In this document: in pieces, positions 1 to 7,911 of the stretch
How positions within the stretch are numbered: the first letter of the stretch is position 1
Layout of the letters: the number at the start of each line of letters is the position of its first letter
Assembly: GCF_045207655.1 (NCBI RefSeq)
Contig: NZ_CP108785.1
Span: forward strand, 806,001 to 870,000
From: Embleya sp045207655
GTDB lineage: Bacteria > Actinomycetota > Actinomycetes > Streptomycetales > Streptomycetaceae
Direction of reading: 5' to 3'
DNA length: 64,000 nucleotides
Made by a program: the position numbers and the translations under genes
Notes under the pieces: generated by a model
What the model was told of the DNA's origin: nothing
The model's input: only the letters and a program-made list of their open reading frames with translations
Databases searched by the model: none

Positions 1-1325
1 ACGGGCAAATCCGAGACCATTGTCGGGTGGGGTGTTTCGGGTAGGGCTATGGCTATGGTGAGGCCGCCGTAGTGGTTGGCGGTGGTGGTGATTTGGGCCG
101 CGTGGGCGTGGACTATGGCTTGGACTATGGACAGGCCCAGGCCGGAGCCTTGGGTGGAGCCTGTGCGGTTGGGGCGGAAGCGGCGGAACGGTTCGAAGAG
201 TTCGGGGATGCGGTCGGCGGGGATGACCGGGCCGGTGTTGCGAACACACAGGGAGCCGGCCGAGACGCCGACCGTGACGAAGCCGCCCGCGTGGTTGTGG
301 CGAACCGCGTTCTCGATGAGGTTGGTGACCAACTGGCGCAGCAGCAGCGGGTCGCCGGACACCGTGTTTGGGGCGAGGTTCGCGTCGATCCGGACGCCGG
401 CCTGTTCGGCCGCAGGTTGGGTCTGGCGGAGCACGTCGGCGGTCAACTCGTCCAGCGCGACCGGTGTTGCCTGGACGTTGCCGCGCTCGCTCACCGCCAG
501 GTTCAGCAGCCCGTCGATCAGGTGCTCGGTGCGCCGATTCAGCGCCAGAAGCTGTTCGCGCGTCTCGACGATGTCCTGTGGCGAATGCGGGTCGGCCAAG
601 CCGATCTCGATCGCCGTGCGTTGGATGGTGAGCGGGGTACGCAATTCGTGTGAGGCGTTGGCGACGAACAGTTGCCGGCTGTCGAAGGATTTCTCCAGGC
701 GATCGAGCATTCCGTCGAACGTGTCGGCGAGTTGCTTGAGTTCGTCGTCCGGGCCCGGCATGGCGATTCGCTCGTGCAGGTTGTGTTCGGACAAGCGGCG
801 TGCCGTCGCGGTGATTCCGTGGACCGGGCGCAGCACCCGGCCGGCCATCCACCAGCCGACCAGGATCGAGGTCACGGCCAGCAGCAGCAGTGCCGCGATG
901 AGCACGGTCAGCAGTTGACTCATCGTCACGTCCTGGCCGGCGTCGGTGGCCCTTCGGATCACGTCCGGGGGGATTGTTGTGCCCTGAGCCTGCGGACTCG
1001 GTGCCGGCTGCGTGGGCTGGGCCCGGCCCGTGTATGGAGGGCCGTACTCTTTCGCGTACTTGGGTGCGGACGACGTATCCAGGGCCAGTGTCTTCGCCAT
1101 CGCTTCCGGCAGTTGCCGGGACAGTCGCTGGTCGACGAACCAGTACACGATGCCCAACAGGACCGTGCCGACCACGAGGGACATGCCGCCGTACATCAGC
1201 GCGAGTCGGGCCCGCGCCGACGGCCGGCGAAACAGTGCCCGGGAGAGCAACCTCGTGTTCTCGACCGGGTCGCACGTCCGGGTTTTCCTTCGCCGGTTTA
1301 CACCGGGTACACGCGGGCTGCTCAT
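1..1325 (-). CDS. Sensor histidine kinase (OmpR-family partner), 3' end outside window
   Basis: Membrane sensor kinase of a two-component system. About 441 residues are visible and the frame is still open at the window edge, so only the last few residues are missing. The N-terminus carries one membrane segment (YGGMSLVVGTVLLGIVYWF), then an extracytoplasmic loop, a second membrane segment and a HAMP-like stretch. The phosphoacceptor box ANASHELRTPLT and the ATPase N and G boxes (NLIENAVRHN, GSGLGLSIV) are intact. The ATG overlaps the stop of the response regulator as ATGA, so the pair is translationally coupled. It diverges from the lipoprotein/ABC exporter operon, which it probably controls; that link is inference from position. 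A decayed copy of its middle part lies at 9604-9895. Confidence 0.9.
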   Translation of the reverse strand, partial: MSSPRVPGVNRRRKTRTCDPVENTRLLSRALFRRPSARARLALMYGGMSLVVGTVLLGIVYWFVDQRLSRQLPEAMAKTLALDTSSAPKYAKEYGPPYTGRAQPTQPAPSPQAQGTTIPPDVIRRATDAGQDVTMSQLLTVLIAALLLLAVTSILVGWWMAGRVLRPVHGITATARRLSEHNLHERIAMPGPDDELKQLADTFDGMLDRLEKSFDSRQLFVANASHELRTPLTIQRTAIEIGLADPHSPQDIVETREQLLALNRRTEHLIDGLLNLAVSERGNVQATPVALDELTADVLRQTQPAAEQAGVRIDANLAPNTVSGDPLLLRQLVTNLIENAVRHNHAGGFVTVGVSAGSLCVRNTGPVIPADRIPELFEPFRRFRPNRTGSTQGSGLGLSIVQAIVHAHAAQITTTANHYGGLTIAIALPETPHPTMVSDLP

Positions 1326-1975
1326 ATCACGTATCCCGAGCCGGGCACGGTGCGGATGACCTGAGGGTCGCCGAGCTTGGCGCGCAGTTTGGACATGGTC
1401 ACCCGCACGATGTTGGAGAAGGGGTCGATGTTCTCGTCCCACACCCGCTCCAGCAGTTCCTCGGCACTGACCACCGCGCCGTCGGCCGCCATCAGTGTGG
1501 CGAGCACCGCGAACTCCTTGTGTGCGAGCCGAACGTATACGCCCTTGCGGGTGACCTGACGTCGGGCGCTGTCCAGGACGATGCCGTGCTTCTCCAGCAC
1601 CGGCGGTACGGCCGGTGTGGCCCGGCGGGCCAGGGCCTGCACACGGGCCAGCAACTCCGCGAACTCGAAGGGCTTGGGCAGGTAGTCGTCCGCGCCCAGG
1701 CTCAGCCCCGCGACCCGCTCGGGGACCGTGCCCGCTGCGGTCAACATCAGGATCCGGGTACGCATGCGACCGGCCACGACGGCCTTGCAGACGTCGTCGC
1801 CGTGCGTGCCGGGCAGGTCACGGTCCAGGATCAGCACGTCGTAGTCGTTGACCATCAGCCGCTCCAGCGCGCTGTCGCCGTCGTAGACGACGTCCACGGC
1901 GATCGCCGCGCGACGCAGTCCTCGGGCGACCAGGTCGGCCAGTAGTTCCTCGTCCTCGGTCACCAGGACTCTCAA
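1322..1975 (-). CDS. OmpR/PhoB-family response regulator
   Basis: DNA-binding response regulator of 217 residues, the usual length. The receiver domain is residues 1-115 with the acidic pair (TEDEE), phosphoacceptor Asp in LILDRDLPG, Thr in MLTAAG and Lys in YLPKPF. The winged-helix effector is residues 125-217, ending IRTVPGSGYVI. I chose the TTG at 1975 because it gives the conserved LRVLVTEDEE start and is preceded by GGAG about 10 nt upstream; the longer open frame upstream is unrelated in composition. It is the first gene of the kinase operon and is missing from the downstream duplicate. Direct repeats with 11-bp period in the adjacent divergent promoter region are a candidate binding site. 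Confidence 0.9.
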   Translation of the reverse strand: MRVLVTEDEELLADLVARGLRRAAIAVDVVYDGDSALERLMVNDYDVLILDRDLPGTHGDDVCKAVVAGRMRTRILMLTAAGTVPERVAGLSLGADDYLPKPFEFAELLARVQALARRATPAVPPVLEKHGIVLDSARRQVTRKGVYVRLAHKEFAVLATLMAADGAVVSAEELLERVWDENIDPFSNIVRVTMSKLRAKLGDPQVIRTVPGSGYVI

Positions 1976-2122
1976 GATCTCGTTGCTCCGCTTCGGGCTG
2001 GGGGAGGTGGGAAGGCGTGGGGGTCGAACCGGGTAGGTGTGGGGGGCGAGCGGCGAATGGTCCGGGTTGGCGGGCTTTGAACCGCAACGCCTCCTGTTTA
2101 TACGCGAGTTCGTGTCACAGCG

Positions 2123-2153
2123 AGATAACCGATTCGGGTAACGGCCGGGTAAC
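2123..2153. promoter_or_regulatory. Candidate response-regulator binding repeats
   Basis: Three direct repeats, AGATAAC, GGGTAAC and GGGTAAC, begin at 2123, 2136 and 2147. The last two are exactly 11 bp apart, the period typical of OmpR/PhoB-type dimers. They lie between the regulator gene and the lipoprotein gene and are copied without change at 10028-10058. Function is inferred from spacing and position. Confidence 0.5.
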
Positions 2154-2168
2154 CCGCGGCCGCGTAGA

Positions 2169-2221
2169 CCTGTCGTCGCGCCCCTCGCCGTCACGGCGGT
2201 GACGACGAGGGGTGCGACAGG
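2169..2221 (+). promoter_or_regulatory. Long imperfect leader hairpin before the lipoprotein gene
   Basis: An inverted repeat of roughly 23-26 nt per arm (outer CCTGTCG/CGACAGG, middle CCCCTCG/CGAGGGG, inner GTCAC/GTGAC, loop GGCG) ends 31 nt before the lipoprotein ATG. It would fold in the 5' leader and could attenuate transcription or control translation. It is also preserved at 10074-10126 before the second copy. Confidence 0.45.
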
Positions 2222-2252
2222 ACCGACGGCAGGACTACAGATGGGAGCGACG

Positions 2253-2840
2253 ATGACGACGAGGTTTGCACGCGCGGGATCCCGGCGGCCCCTGGCACTG
2301 CGGTTGGCGGTCGGGGTGATGGTGGCCGGTGGCCTCGCCCTGACCACGGTCGCTTGCGGCGACGACGGCGGCTCGGCGCAGAGCAAGGTGGCATCGGGCG
2401 GCGGCAGCGGCGGCGCGAAGGCCGCAACCAGCGGCGGCGGTTCCGGCTCGGGCAAGGGTGACGATGCCCAACGCCACGACCAGATGGTCAAGTTCGCGAG
2501 CTGCATGCGCGAGCACGGGATCGACATGCCCGACCCCGAGCCCGGCGAGGGCGGCGCCATGCGGATCGGCGGAATGGCCGCGGACGAGGCCTCGTCGAAG
2601 ACCGAGGACGCGATGAAGGCGTGCGAGAAGTTCCAGCCGAAGAGCGACTTCGACCCCAACGACCCCAAGTTCAAGGAGTGGCAGGCCAAGCACACCAGTT
2701 GCCTGCGCGAGAACGGCGTGAACGTGGGCGACCCCGGCGCGGGCGGCGCGATGGTCACCCTCGACGGCAGCGACGAGAAGGTGATGAAGGCGATGGAAGT
2801 GTGCAACAAGAAGGTTCCGCCGCTGACGACGAAGAAGTAG
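2253..2840 (+). CDS. Secreted lipoprotein, copy 1 (unknown function)
   Basis: 195-residue exported lipoprotein. A twin-Arg-rich N-terminus and hydrophobic stretch end in LTTVAC, a lipobox-like site (Thr rather than Leu at -3), followed by a Gly/Ser-rich linker. The mature part holds two similar Cys-containing modules (KFASCMREHGIDMPDP and KHTSCLRENGVNVGDP) and further Cys in MKACEKF and MEVCNKK, so disulfides are likely. The ATG at 2253 has GGGAG five nt upstream; the longer frame from 2199 is less likely. It is first in the adaptor-ATPase-permease operon. Small lipoproteins of this kind often precede MacB-like exporters in actinomycetes, where they may sense or bind the exported compound. 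That role is inference. Confidence 0.8.
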   Translation: MTTRFARAGSRRPLALRLAVGVMVAGGLALTTVACGDDGGSAQSKVASGGGSGGAKAATSGGGSGSGKGDDAQRHDQMVKFASCMREHGIDMPDPEPGEGGAMRIGGMAADEASSKTEDAMKACEKFQPKSDFDPNDPKFKEWQAKHTSCLRENGVNVGDPGAGGAMVTLDGSDEKVMKAMEVCNKKVPPLTTKK

Positions 2841-2850
2841 GGGCAGCCAC

Positions 2851-4191
2851 GTGGTTCCGATCTACGATTACGAGGAGGAGTCCGCAACGGCCCCGGCCGA
2901 GCCGGACCCCACAACGCAGCCGCGCAAGCGCCGGCGGCGTCGTCGCGGACGGGCCATCGCCGCCGCCCTGGTGCTGGCCTCGGCGGGCGGCGCCGCAGCC
3001 GTACTGCTCTCCGACGGCGGCGACGGCTCCGAGGCATCCGCGAACCGCACGAAACTGGACGCGGTGCCGGTGACCCGGGTGGACCTGGTCGAGCGGCAGA
3101 ACGTGGACGGCAAGCTCGGATACGCGGGCACGTACTCCGTGAACGCGGCCGCGCCCGGTCCGGAGAAGGAGACCCCGCCCCCGGGCGGGGGGAACAAGCC
3201 GCAGGGTGGCGGCACTCCGCCTCCGTCGCAGGGCCCGGGTGGCGGCAATCAGCCCCAGGGTTCGGGTGGAGGGTCGGGTTCGGGTGGGGGTTCCGGTCAG
3301 GGTGGTTCGCCGCCGGATGCCGGGAACAACGCGGGGCCCGGGACCGTCACCTGGCTCCCGGGTGTGGGCGACACGTTGTCGCGTGGTGATCGGGTGTACG
3401 GGCGGGACGGGACGAAGGTGCCGTTGTTCTACGGCGAGACGCCGTTCTGGCGGGCGCTGTACGTCGGGGTGGACAAGGGTGCGGACGTCCGCGAGTTGGA
3501 GCAGAACCTCCAGGCCCTGGGGTACGGCGGGTTCACCGTGGACGAGAAGTTCACCGACACCACCGCCGCCGCGGTGAAGAAGTGGCAGAAGGACATGGGG
3601 CACAGGCAGACCGGCCGGTTCGATCCCGGCGACGCGGTCGTGCTGCCCGACTCGGTCCGGGTCGGCGAGGTGACCGCGGTCCTGGGCGCGGGTTCGCAGG
3701 GGCCGCTGTTCAAGGCGAGCGGCACCGGCCGCCGGGTCACCGTCAACCTGCCGGTCAACAAGCAGACGCTGGCGAACAAGGACGCCAAGGTCCAGGTCAC
3801 CCTCCCCGGCGGGAGGACCGCGACCGGGACCGTCACCCGGGTCGGCACCGTGGCCAAGGAGGGCGAGCAGTCCCAGGGCGGCGCACCGCAGGGTCAGGAC
3901 AAGGCAACCATCCCGGTCGACATCGCCCTCGACCAGCCCAAGGACGCGGGCACCCTGGACGGTGCGCCGGTCACCGTCGGGTTCACCGGCAAGGAGCGCA
4001 AGGGCGTGCTCACCGTCCCGGTCAACGCGCTCCTCGCGCTCGCCGAGGGCGGCTACGGCATCGAGGCCCTCGAACCCGACGGCGGCACCCGATTGCTGAA
4101 GGTCGAACTCGGGATGTTCGCGAACGGGCGGGTCGAGGTGACCGGCGACGGCGTGACCGAGGGCCTGAAGGTCGGGGTGCCCAAGGCATGA
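2851..4191 (+). CDS. Peptidoglycan-binding membrane-fusion (adaptor) protein
   Basis: 446-residue single-pass protein. A charged cytoplasmic tail (RKRRRRRRGR) precedes one membrane helix near residues 34-57, followed by a long Gly/Pro/Ser linker (about 105-165). A peptidoglycan-binding type 1 domain follows (ADVRELEQNLQALGYGGFTV, KKWQKDMGH, near 210-255), then a HlyD-like barrel region to the end. It probably links the MacB-like permease to the wall and outside. The GTG start has AGGGG seven nt upstream and lies 10 bp after the lipoprotein stop. Its stop overlaps the next ATG as ATGA. A truncated relic of its first codons follows the second lipoprotein copy. Confidence 0.85.
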   Translation: MVPIYDYEEESATAPAEPDPTTQPRKRRRRRRGRAIAAALVLASAGGAAAVLLSDGGDGSEASANRTKLDAVPVTRVDLVERQNVDGKLGYAGTYSVNAAAPGPEKETPPPGGGNKPQGGGTPPPSQGPGGGNQPQGSGGGSGSGGGSGQGGSPPDAGNNAGPGTVTWLPGVGDTLSRGDRVYGRDGTKVPLFYGETPFWRALYVGVDKGADVRELEQNLQALGYGGFTVDEKFTDTTAAAVKKWQKDMGHRQTGRFDPGDAVVLPDSVRVGEVTAVLGAGSQGPLFKASGTGRRVTVNLPVNKQTLANKDAKVQVTLPGGRTATGTVTRVGTVAKEGEQSQGGAPQGQDKATIPVDIALDQPKDAGTLDGAPVTVGFTGKERKGVLTVPVNALLALAEGGYGIEALEPDGGTRLLKVELGMFANGRVEVTGDGVTEGLKVGVPKA

Positions 4192-4976
4192 GGAGACATC
4201 GCAGAGCGGCGGGCGGGAGCGCCGAGGCGGGGGCGCCCGGCACCCACGGCGCGGAAACGGTACCGGTACCGGTGATCGAACTCGACGGGGTCGGCCGGTC
4301 CTACCCCGGCGGCGTGCACGCGCTGATCGACGCGAACCTGACCGTCGAGGCGGGCGAACTCCTCGCCGTGGTCGGGCCGTCCGGGTCCGGGAAGTCGACC
4401 ATGCTCCAACTGATGGGCACCCTGGACCGGCCGACCCAGGGGGTGGTGCGCCTCCTCGGGCACGACGTCGCGCGGCTGAGGGACCGTCAACTCTCCGGCG
4501 TGCGGGCCAACTGGATCGGCTTCGTGTTCCAGCAGTTCTTCCTCACCGAGCACTTCACCGCGGTCGACAACGTGGCCAACGGCCTCTACTACCACGGCAT
4601 CCCGGTCCGCGAACGCCGCGAACGCGCCGCCGACGCGCTGGCCCGGGTCGGCCTGGGCAGCCGACTCGACCACGTCCCCCGCGAATTGTCCGGCGGCGAA
4701 CGCCAACGCGTCGCCATCGCCCGCGCGCTGGTCGCCCGACCCGCACTGGTCCTGGCCGACGAACCCACCGGCGCACTCGACTCCCGCTCCGGAGCGACGG
4801 TGATGCGACTGCTGCACGAACTGCACACGGACGGCACCACCATCGTGGTCATCACCCACGACCCCGGGATCGCCCGATCGCTGCCCCGCCGGGTGGAGAT
4901 CCTCGACGGCCGCATCCACGCCGACAGCGGCGCGAGCGGCGTATCGGCCGACCAACCGGTGGGGGTGCCCGGATGA
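4188..4976 (+). CDS. MacB/LolD-type ABC transporter ATP-binding protein
   Basis: 262-residue ATPase. Walker A GPSGSGKST, Q-loop VFQQFFL, signature LSGGERQRVAIARAL, Walker B ALVLADEPTGALD and the switch His in VVITHD are all present. The first ~25 residues before VIELDGVGRSY are extra and variable, so GTG 4272 is an alternative start; I prefer ATG 4188 because of its ATGA overlap with the adaptor gene. It overlaps the permease start in the same way. It powers the exporter formed with the next gene. Confidence 0.92.
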   Translation: MRRHRRAAGGSAEAGAPGTHGAETVPVPVIELDGVGRSYPGGVHALIDANLTVEAGELLAVVGPSGSGKSTMLQLMGTLDRPTQGVVRLLGHDVARLRDRQLSGVRANWIGFVFQQFFLTEHFTAVDNVANGLYYHGIPVRERRERAADALARVGLGSRLDHVPRELSGGERQRVAIARALVARPALVLADEPTGALDSRSGATVMRLLHELHTDGTTIVVITHDPGIARSLPRRVEILDGRIHADSGASGVSADQPVGVPG

Positions 4977-6208
4977 CGACGCGCGATCACGACACCGCCC
5001 CCCGACCGGCACCGGTGCCGCTGCCGGGGACGGCCCGGCTCGGGCCCGTCGACGTGGTGCGGGTCGGCCTGCTCGGAGTGCGCGGCCGACCGATGCGCGC
5101 GGTCCTGTCCGGCCTGGGCATCGCGATCGGGATCGCCGCCATGGTCGCGGTCCTGGGCATCGGCACCGCCAGCCAGGCCCGACTCATGGACCAGATCCGG
5201 AGCCTGGGCACCAACATGCTCTCCGTCGGACCCGGCGACTCCATGTTCGGCGGCAAGGTACCCCTGCCCGAGGACGCCGTCGACATGGTCCGCCGCATCG
5301 GCCCCGTCACCTCCGCCAGCGCCACCGCACAACTCGACGGCCGCAGCGTCCGACGCACCGACCGCATCGACCCCCGCGAGACCAAGGGCATCACCGTCGC
5401 CGCCACCCGCGAGGACCTGCTCGACACCATCGGCGGCCGGGTGGCGAAGGGGCAGTGGTTCAACGCCGCCACCTCCCGCTACCCCACCGTCGTCCTCGGC
5501 TCCCGGGCGGCGGAGTTGCTCGGCGTCGACGGGCCGAACCGACAGGTGTGGATCGGCGAACGGTGGTTCACCGTCATCGGCGTCCTGGCTCCGGTGCCGC
5601 TGGCCCCCGAGGTGGACCTCTCCGCACTGGTCGGCTGGTCGGCGGCGCGGGAGGTGCTCGGCTTCGACGGACACCCCACCCGGATCTACGAACGCTCCGC
5701 CGAGGACGCGGTCGACGACGTACGCAACGTCCTCGCCGCGACCGCCAACCCGGCCGACCCCGCCGGCGTCAAGGTCAGCCGCCCCTCCGACGCCCTGGAG
5801 GCACAACTCGCCGCCAAGAACACCTTCACCGGACTGTTCGTCGGCCTCGGCGCGGTCGCCCTCCTCGTCGGCGGCGTCGGAGTCGCCAACACCATGGTCA
5901 TCTCCGTACTCGAACGCCGCCAGGAAATCGGCCTGCGCCGAGCCCTGGGCGCCGGACGCGGCCAGATCCGCCTCCAATTCCTCACCGAGGCCGTCACACT
6001 CTCCGGCATGGGCGGCATCGCCGGCGTCCTCCTCGGACTGATCGTCACCAGCGCATACGCCCACGCCCAGGGATGGCCACTCGTACTCCCCTGGCCCGCC
6101 ATCCTCGGCGGCGTCGCCGCATCCGTGGCCATCGGCGCACTCGCCGGCCTCTACCCGGCCGGCCGCGCCGCACGACTACCACCAACCGAGGCACTCAGCT
6201 CCGGCTGA
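4973..6208 (+). CDS. MacB-like ABC transporter permease (FtsX domain)
   Basis: 411-residue membrane protein with the MacB/FtsX layout: membrane helix near residues 45-68 (AIGIAAMVAVLGIGTAS), a large extracytoplasmic domain with SLGTNMLSVGPGD, then three C-terminal helices beginning GLFVGLGAVALLVGGVGVANTM. The cytoplasmic coupling motif ERRQEIGLRRALGA is intact. Together with the ATPase and adaptor it should form a tripartite-type exporter for a peptide, lipid or drug; the substrate is unknown. It is the last gene of the operon and is followed by a strong hairpin. Confidence 0.92.
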   Translation: MTTRDHDTAPRPAPVPLPGTARLGPVDVVRVGLLGVRGRPMRAVLSGLGIAIGIAAMVAVLGIGTASQARLMDQIRSLGTNMLSVGPGDSMFGGKVPLPEDAVDMVRRIGPVTSASATAQLDGRSVRRTDRIDPRETKGITVAATREDLLDTIGGRVAKGQWFNAATSRYPTVVLGSRAAELLGVDGPNRQVWIGERWFTVIGVLAPVPLAPEVDLSALVGWSAAREVLGFDGHPTRIYERSAEDAVDDVRNVLAATANPADPAGVKVSRPSDALEAQLAAKNTFTGLFVGLGAVALLVGGVGVANTMVISVLERRQEIGLRRALGAGRGQIRLQFLTEAVTLSGMGGIAGVLLGLIVTSAYAHAQGWPLVLPWPAILGGVAASVAIGALAGLYPAGRAARLPPTEALSSG

Positions 6209-6307
6209 GGACGAGCGCAAGGTGGACCCGCTTCGGTGCCGGTCGGCCCTCGGGACGGTCGCGCAGCCGCGCGCGACCGTCCTCGACCCGAAGCGCTCAC
6301 CCCTGAA

Positions 6308-6353
6308 GAAGCCGTCCGCTCGTGGATGTCACCACCCACGAGCGGACGGCTTC
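6308..6353 (+). terminator. Hairpin terminator after ABC operon
   Basis: Perfect 18-bp stem (6308-6325 with 6336-6353) and 10-nt loop, about 100 bp after the permease stop. No U-tract follows, as is usual in high-GC actinobacteria. Confidence 0.8.
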
Positions 6354-6504
6354 GCTGCGCGTCCTTTGAGGGGCTGAGACGGTTCTCAGAGGGTCGTAGC
6401 TCTAGCGACGGAAGCCGCTCACCAACTCCGATCAGCGGGCCCTGCCCCCGCTCTTCTCGACCCATGTGAACCCCTATCCGGACGTTTTCGGAACGCAGGG
6501 TCGT

Positions 6505-6771
6505 TCAGCAGGGGTCGTCGGGGCCGGGTTCGGTGCTCTCGTCGAGGTCTGCGAGGAGGCCGCGGATCCGGTCGGCGATGGCATGGTGGCGTTCGACGCC
6601 AAAGAGCACCGGGACCCGCTCGGTCGCCGACGCGTAATTCACCATACGGAACAGTCGCTCGAGCTCCGCTTCGTGGCCGACGATCATCTCCTCCGCCGCC
6701 GGTCTGGCGCCCGTGGCGGGGTCTACCGTGTGATCGTCCACGGGCTCTCCAGGAATTGCTGGTCTTTCCAT
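6505..6771 (-). CDS. Small hypothetical protein
   Basis: 88-residue acidic protein of unknown family. It is plausible as a gene because the ATG is preceded by GAAGG about seven nt upstream, and the frame reads like soluble helical protein (HEAELERLFRMVNYA, HHAIADRIRGLLADLDES). There is no signal peptide or membrane segment. It is convergent with the ABC operon and divergent from the decayed MBL gene. I do not recognise the family. Confidence 0.5.
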   Translation of the reverse strand: MERPAIPGEPVDDHTVDPATGARPAAEEMIVGHEAELERLFRMVNYASATERVPVLFGVERHHAIADRIRGLLADLDESTEPGPDDPC

Positions 6772-6923
6772 GGGAGCCTTCGGCTCGCCTTGTCGCCCCC
6801 AGAATACAAGCGCCGAAAACGCCCCTGGCCTGTGCGCGTTCGACTGCAGTCACGTGACTGATACCGCCACGCCCGGACTCCTCGTACGGTTCCGTTAAAC
6901 CTCGGATCAACCAAGGAAGTCTC

Positions 6924-7180
6924 ATGGACCAGATCAAGCTCGGCGATGTCACGGTTACCCGCGTATGGGAATACTACGGCGCCATCGGAATGACCTCTGA
7001 AATTCTTCTTCCCGGAAAGCCCCAATAGCCTGGGAAAATGGTTCGGAATGGCTGAAATCGCATTTCCTGGATTTCGCGACAAATATCGTGAACTCCGCGA
7101 TCCGGACCTGGCTGCCGCGCAGTGAGGATAGAACGATCCTCGTCGACACCGGGGTGGGCAACCACAATCGTGACCACCGC
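6924..7180 (+). pseudogene. MBL-fold hydrolase remnant
   Basis: The frame from ATG 6924 reads MDQIKLGDVTVTRVWEYYG, a typical start of one actinobacterial metallo-beta-lactamase-fold family, and stops at 7026-7028. After a frameshift near 7022 the same protein continues as NSAIRTWLPRSEDRTILVDTGVGNH to about 7165, where similarity ends. The HxHxDH metal motif and the rest of the roughly 280-residue protein are absent, so this is a truncated, frameshifted relic. Its base composition is lower in GC than its neighbours around 6985-7090. Confidence 0.7.
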
Positions 7181-7411
7181 GCATCGGAACCAACTCCGAA
7201 GAGGGCGACCACCGCCGCAGGACCACGATGCGCATGGGCGCCGCGTGGACCGAGATCGACGACCCGCACAGCCGGGACGGCCGGATCTGGAGCCGGCCCG
7301 ACGGTCCGCCCCGCCCCTCGCGGCGGTCCGGGCCCGATCCGGCCCGCTCCCCCGGCGGGCACATGCCCTACCCCCGAACATCGCTTCTTCAAGAACACCG
7401 AGGAAACCCTC

Positions 7412-7795
7412 ATGAGCAGGACCATCATCACCACCGCGAACGCCCCCGCTCTCTCGGCGCCGCTGTCCCAGGGTGTGCGCAAGGGCCCCGTGCTGCAGGT
7501 CTCCGGACAGCTGCCGCTCGCCTCCGAAACGGGTGCGGTGGTCGGCACCACGGTCGCCGAGCAGACCGCGCAGGCCTTCCGCAACGTGACCGTCGTGCTC
7601 GAGGCGGCCGGCGCGAGCATGGAGGACGTCGTCATGCTCCGCGTCTACCTCACCGACCCTGCGGACTTGGCCGCCATGAACGCGGCGTACGCCGAGGCCG
7701 TCGGCGAGCCGTTCCCCGCGCGCACCACGGTCTACATGCAGCTTCCCCCCGGGATGCTCGTCGAGGTCGACGCACTGGCCGTGCCGGCCGACTGA
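7412..7795 (+). CDS. RidA/YjgF/UK114-family protein
   Basis: 127-residue member of the RidA family, which hydrolyses reactive enamine/imine intermediates or acts in related deaminase steps. Family marks are the N-terminal SAPLSQGVRKGPVLQVSGQL, the conserved internal VVMLRVYLTD and the C-terminal PARTTVYMQLPPGMLVEVDALA; the Arg in PARTTV is the usual carboxylate-binding residue. ATG 7412 has GAGGAAA at good spacing; a longer frame running upstream belongs to the decayed MBL gene. It stands alone and ends in a strong terminator. Confidence 0.9.
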   Translation: MSRTIITTANAPALSAPLSQGVRKGPVLQVSGQLPLASETGAVVGTTVAEQTAQAFRNVTVVLEAAGASMEDVVMLRVYLTDPADLAAMNAAYAEAVGEPFPARTTVYMQLPPGMLVEVDALAVPAD

Positions 7796-7816
7796 CGTGG
7801 CACAGAAGAATTCGCA

Positions 7817-7858
7817 GCGGCCGGTGGGGTCGGTCCGAGGACCGACCCCACCGGCCGC
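7817..7858 (+). terminator. Hairpin terminator after RidA gene
   Basis: Perfect stem of about 20 bp (7817-7836 with 7839-7858), 22 nt after the RidA stop. The inner pairs would open to form a 4-nt or larger loop. It can also serve the convergent graspetide locus. Confidence 0.8.
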
Positions 7859-7911
7859 CGGATGGATGAGCGCTGGTCGAAAGGGTGACCGATCGCCCTG
7901 ATCGCGAACGT

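Larger units (their letters stand above)
2002..2842 (+). repeat. 841-bp duplicated segment, copy A
   Basis: Near-perfect direct repeat of 9907-10747 (offset 7905 bp) with three substitutions seen by eye, all inside the lipoprotein gene and all changing the protein. The unit spans the divergent promoter region, the leader hairpin and the whole lipoprotein gene. Similarity weakens immediately after the lipoprotein stop. Confidence 0.95.

Noticed and set aside
1976..3037. N-terminal extension of the response regulator frame into the lipoprotein gene
   Set aside because: The open frame continues upstream only because of GC bias; it overlaps the lipoprotein gene in antisense and adds no domain. 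The TTG at 1975 fits the family.
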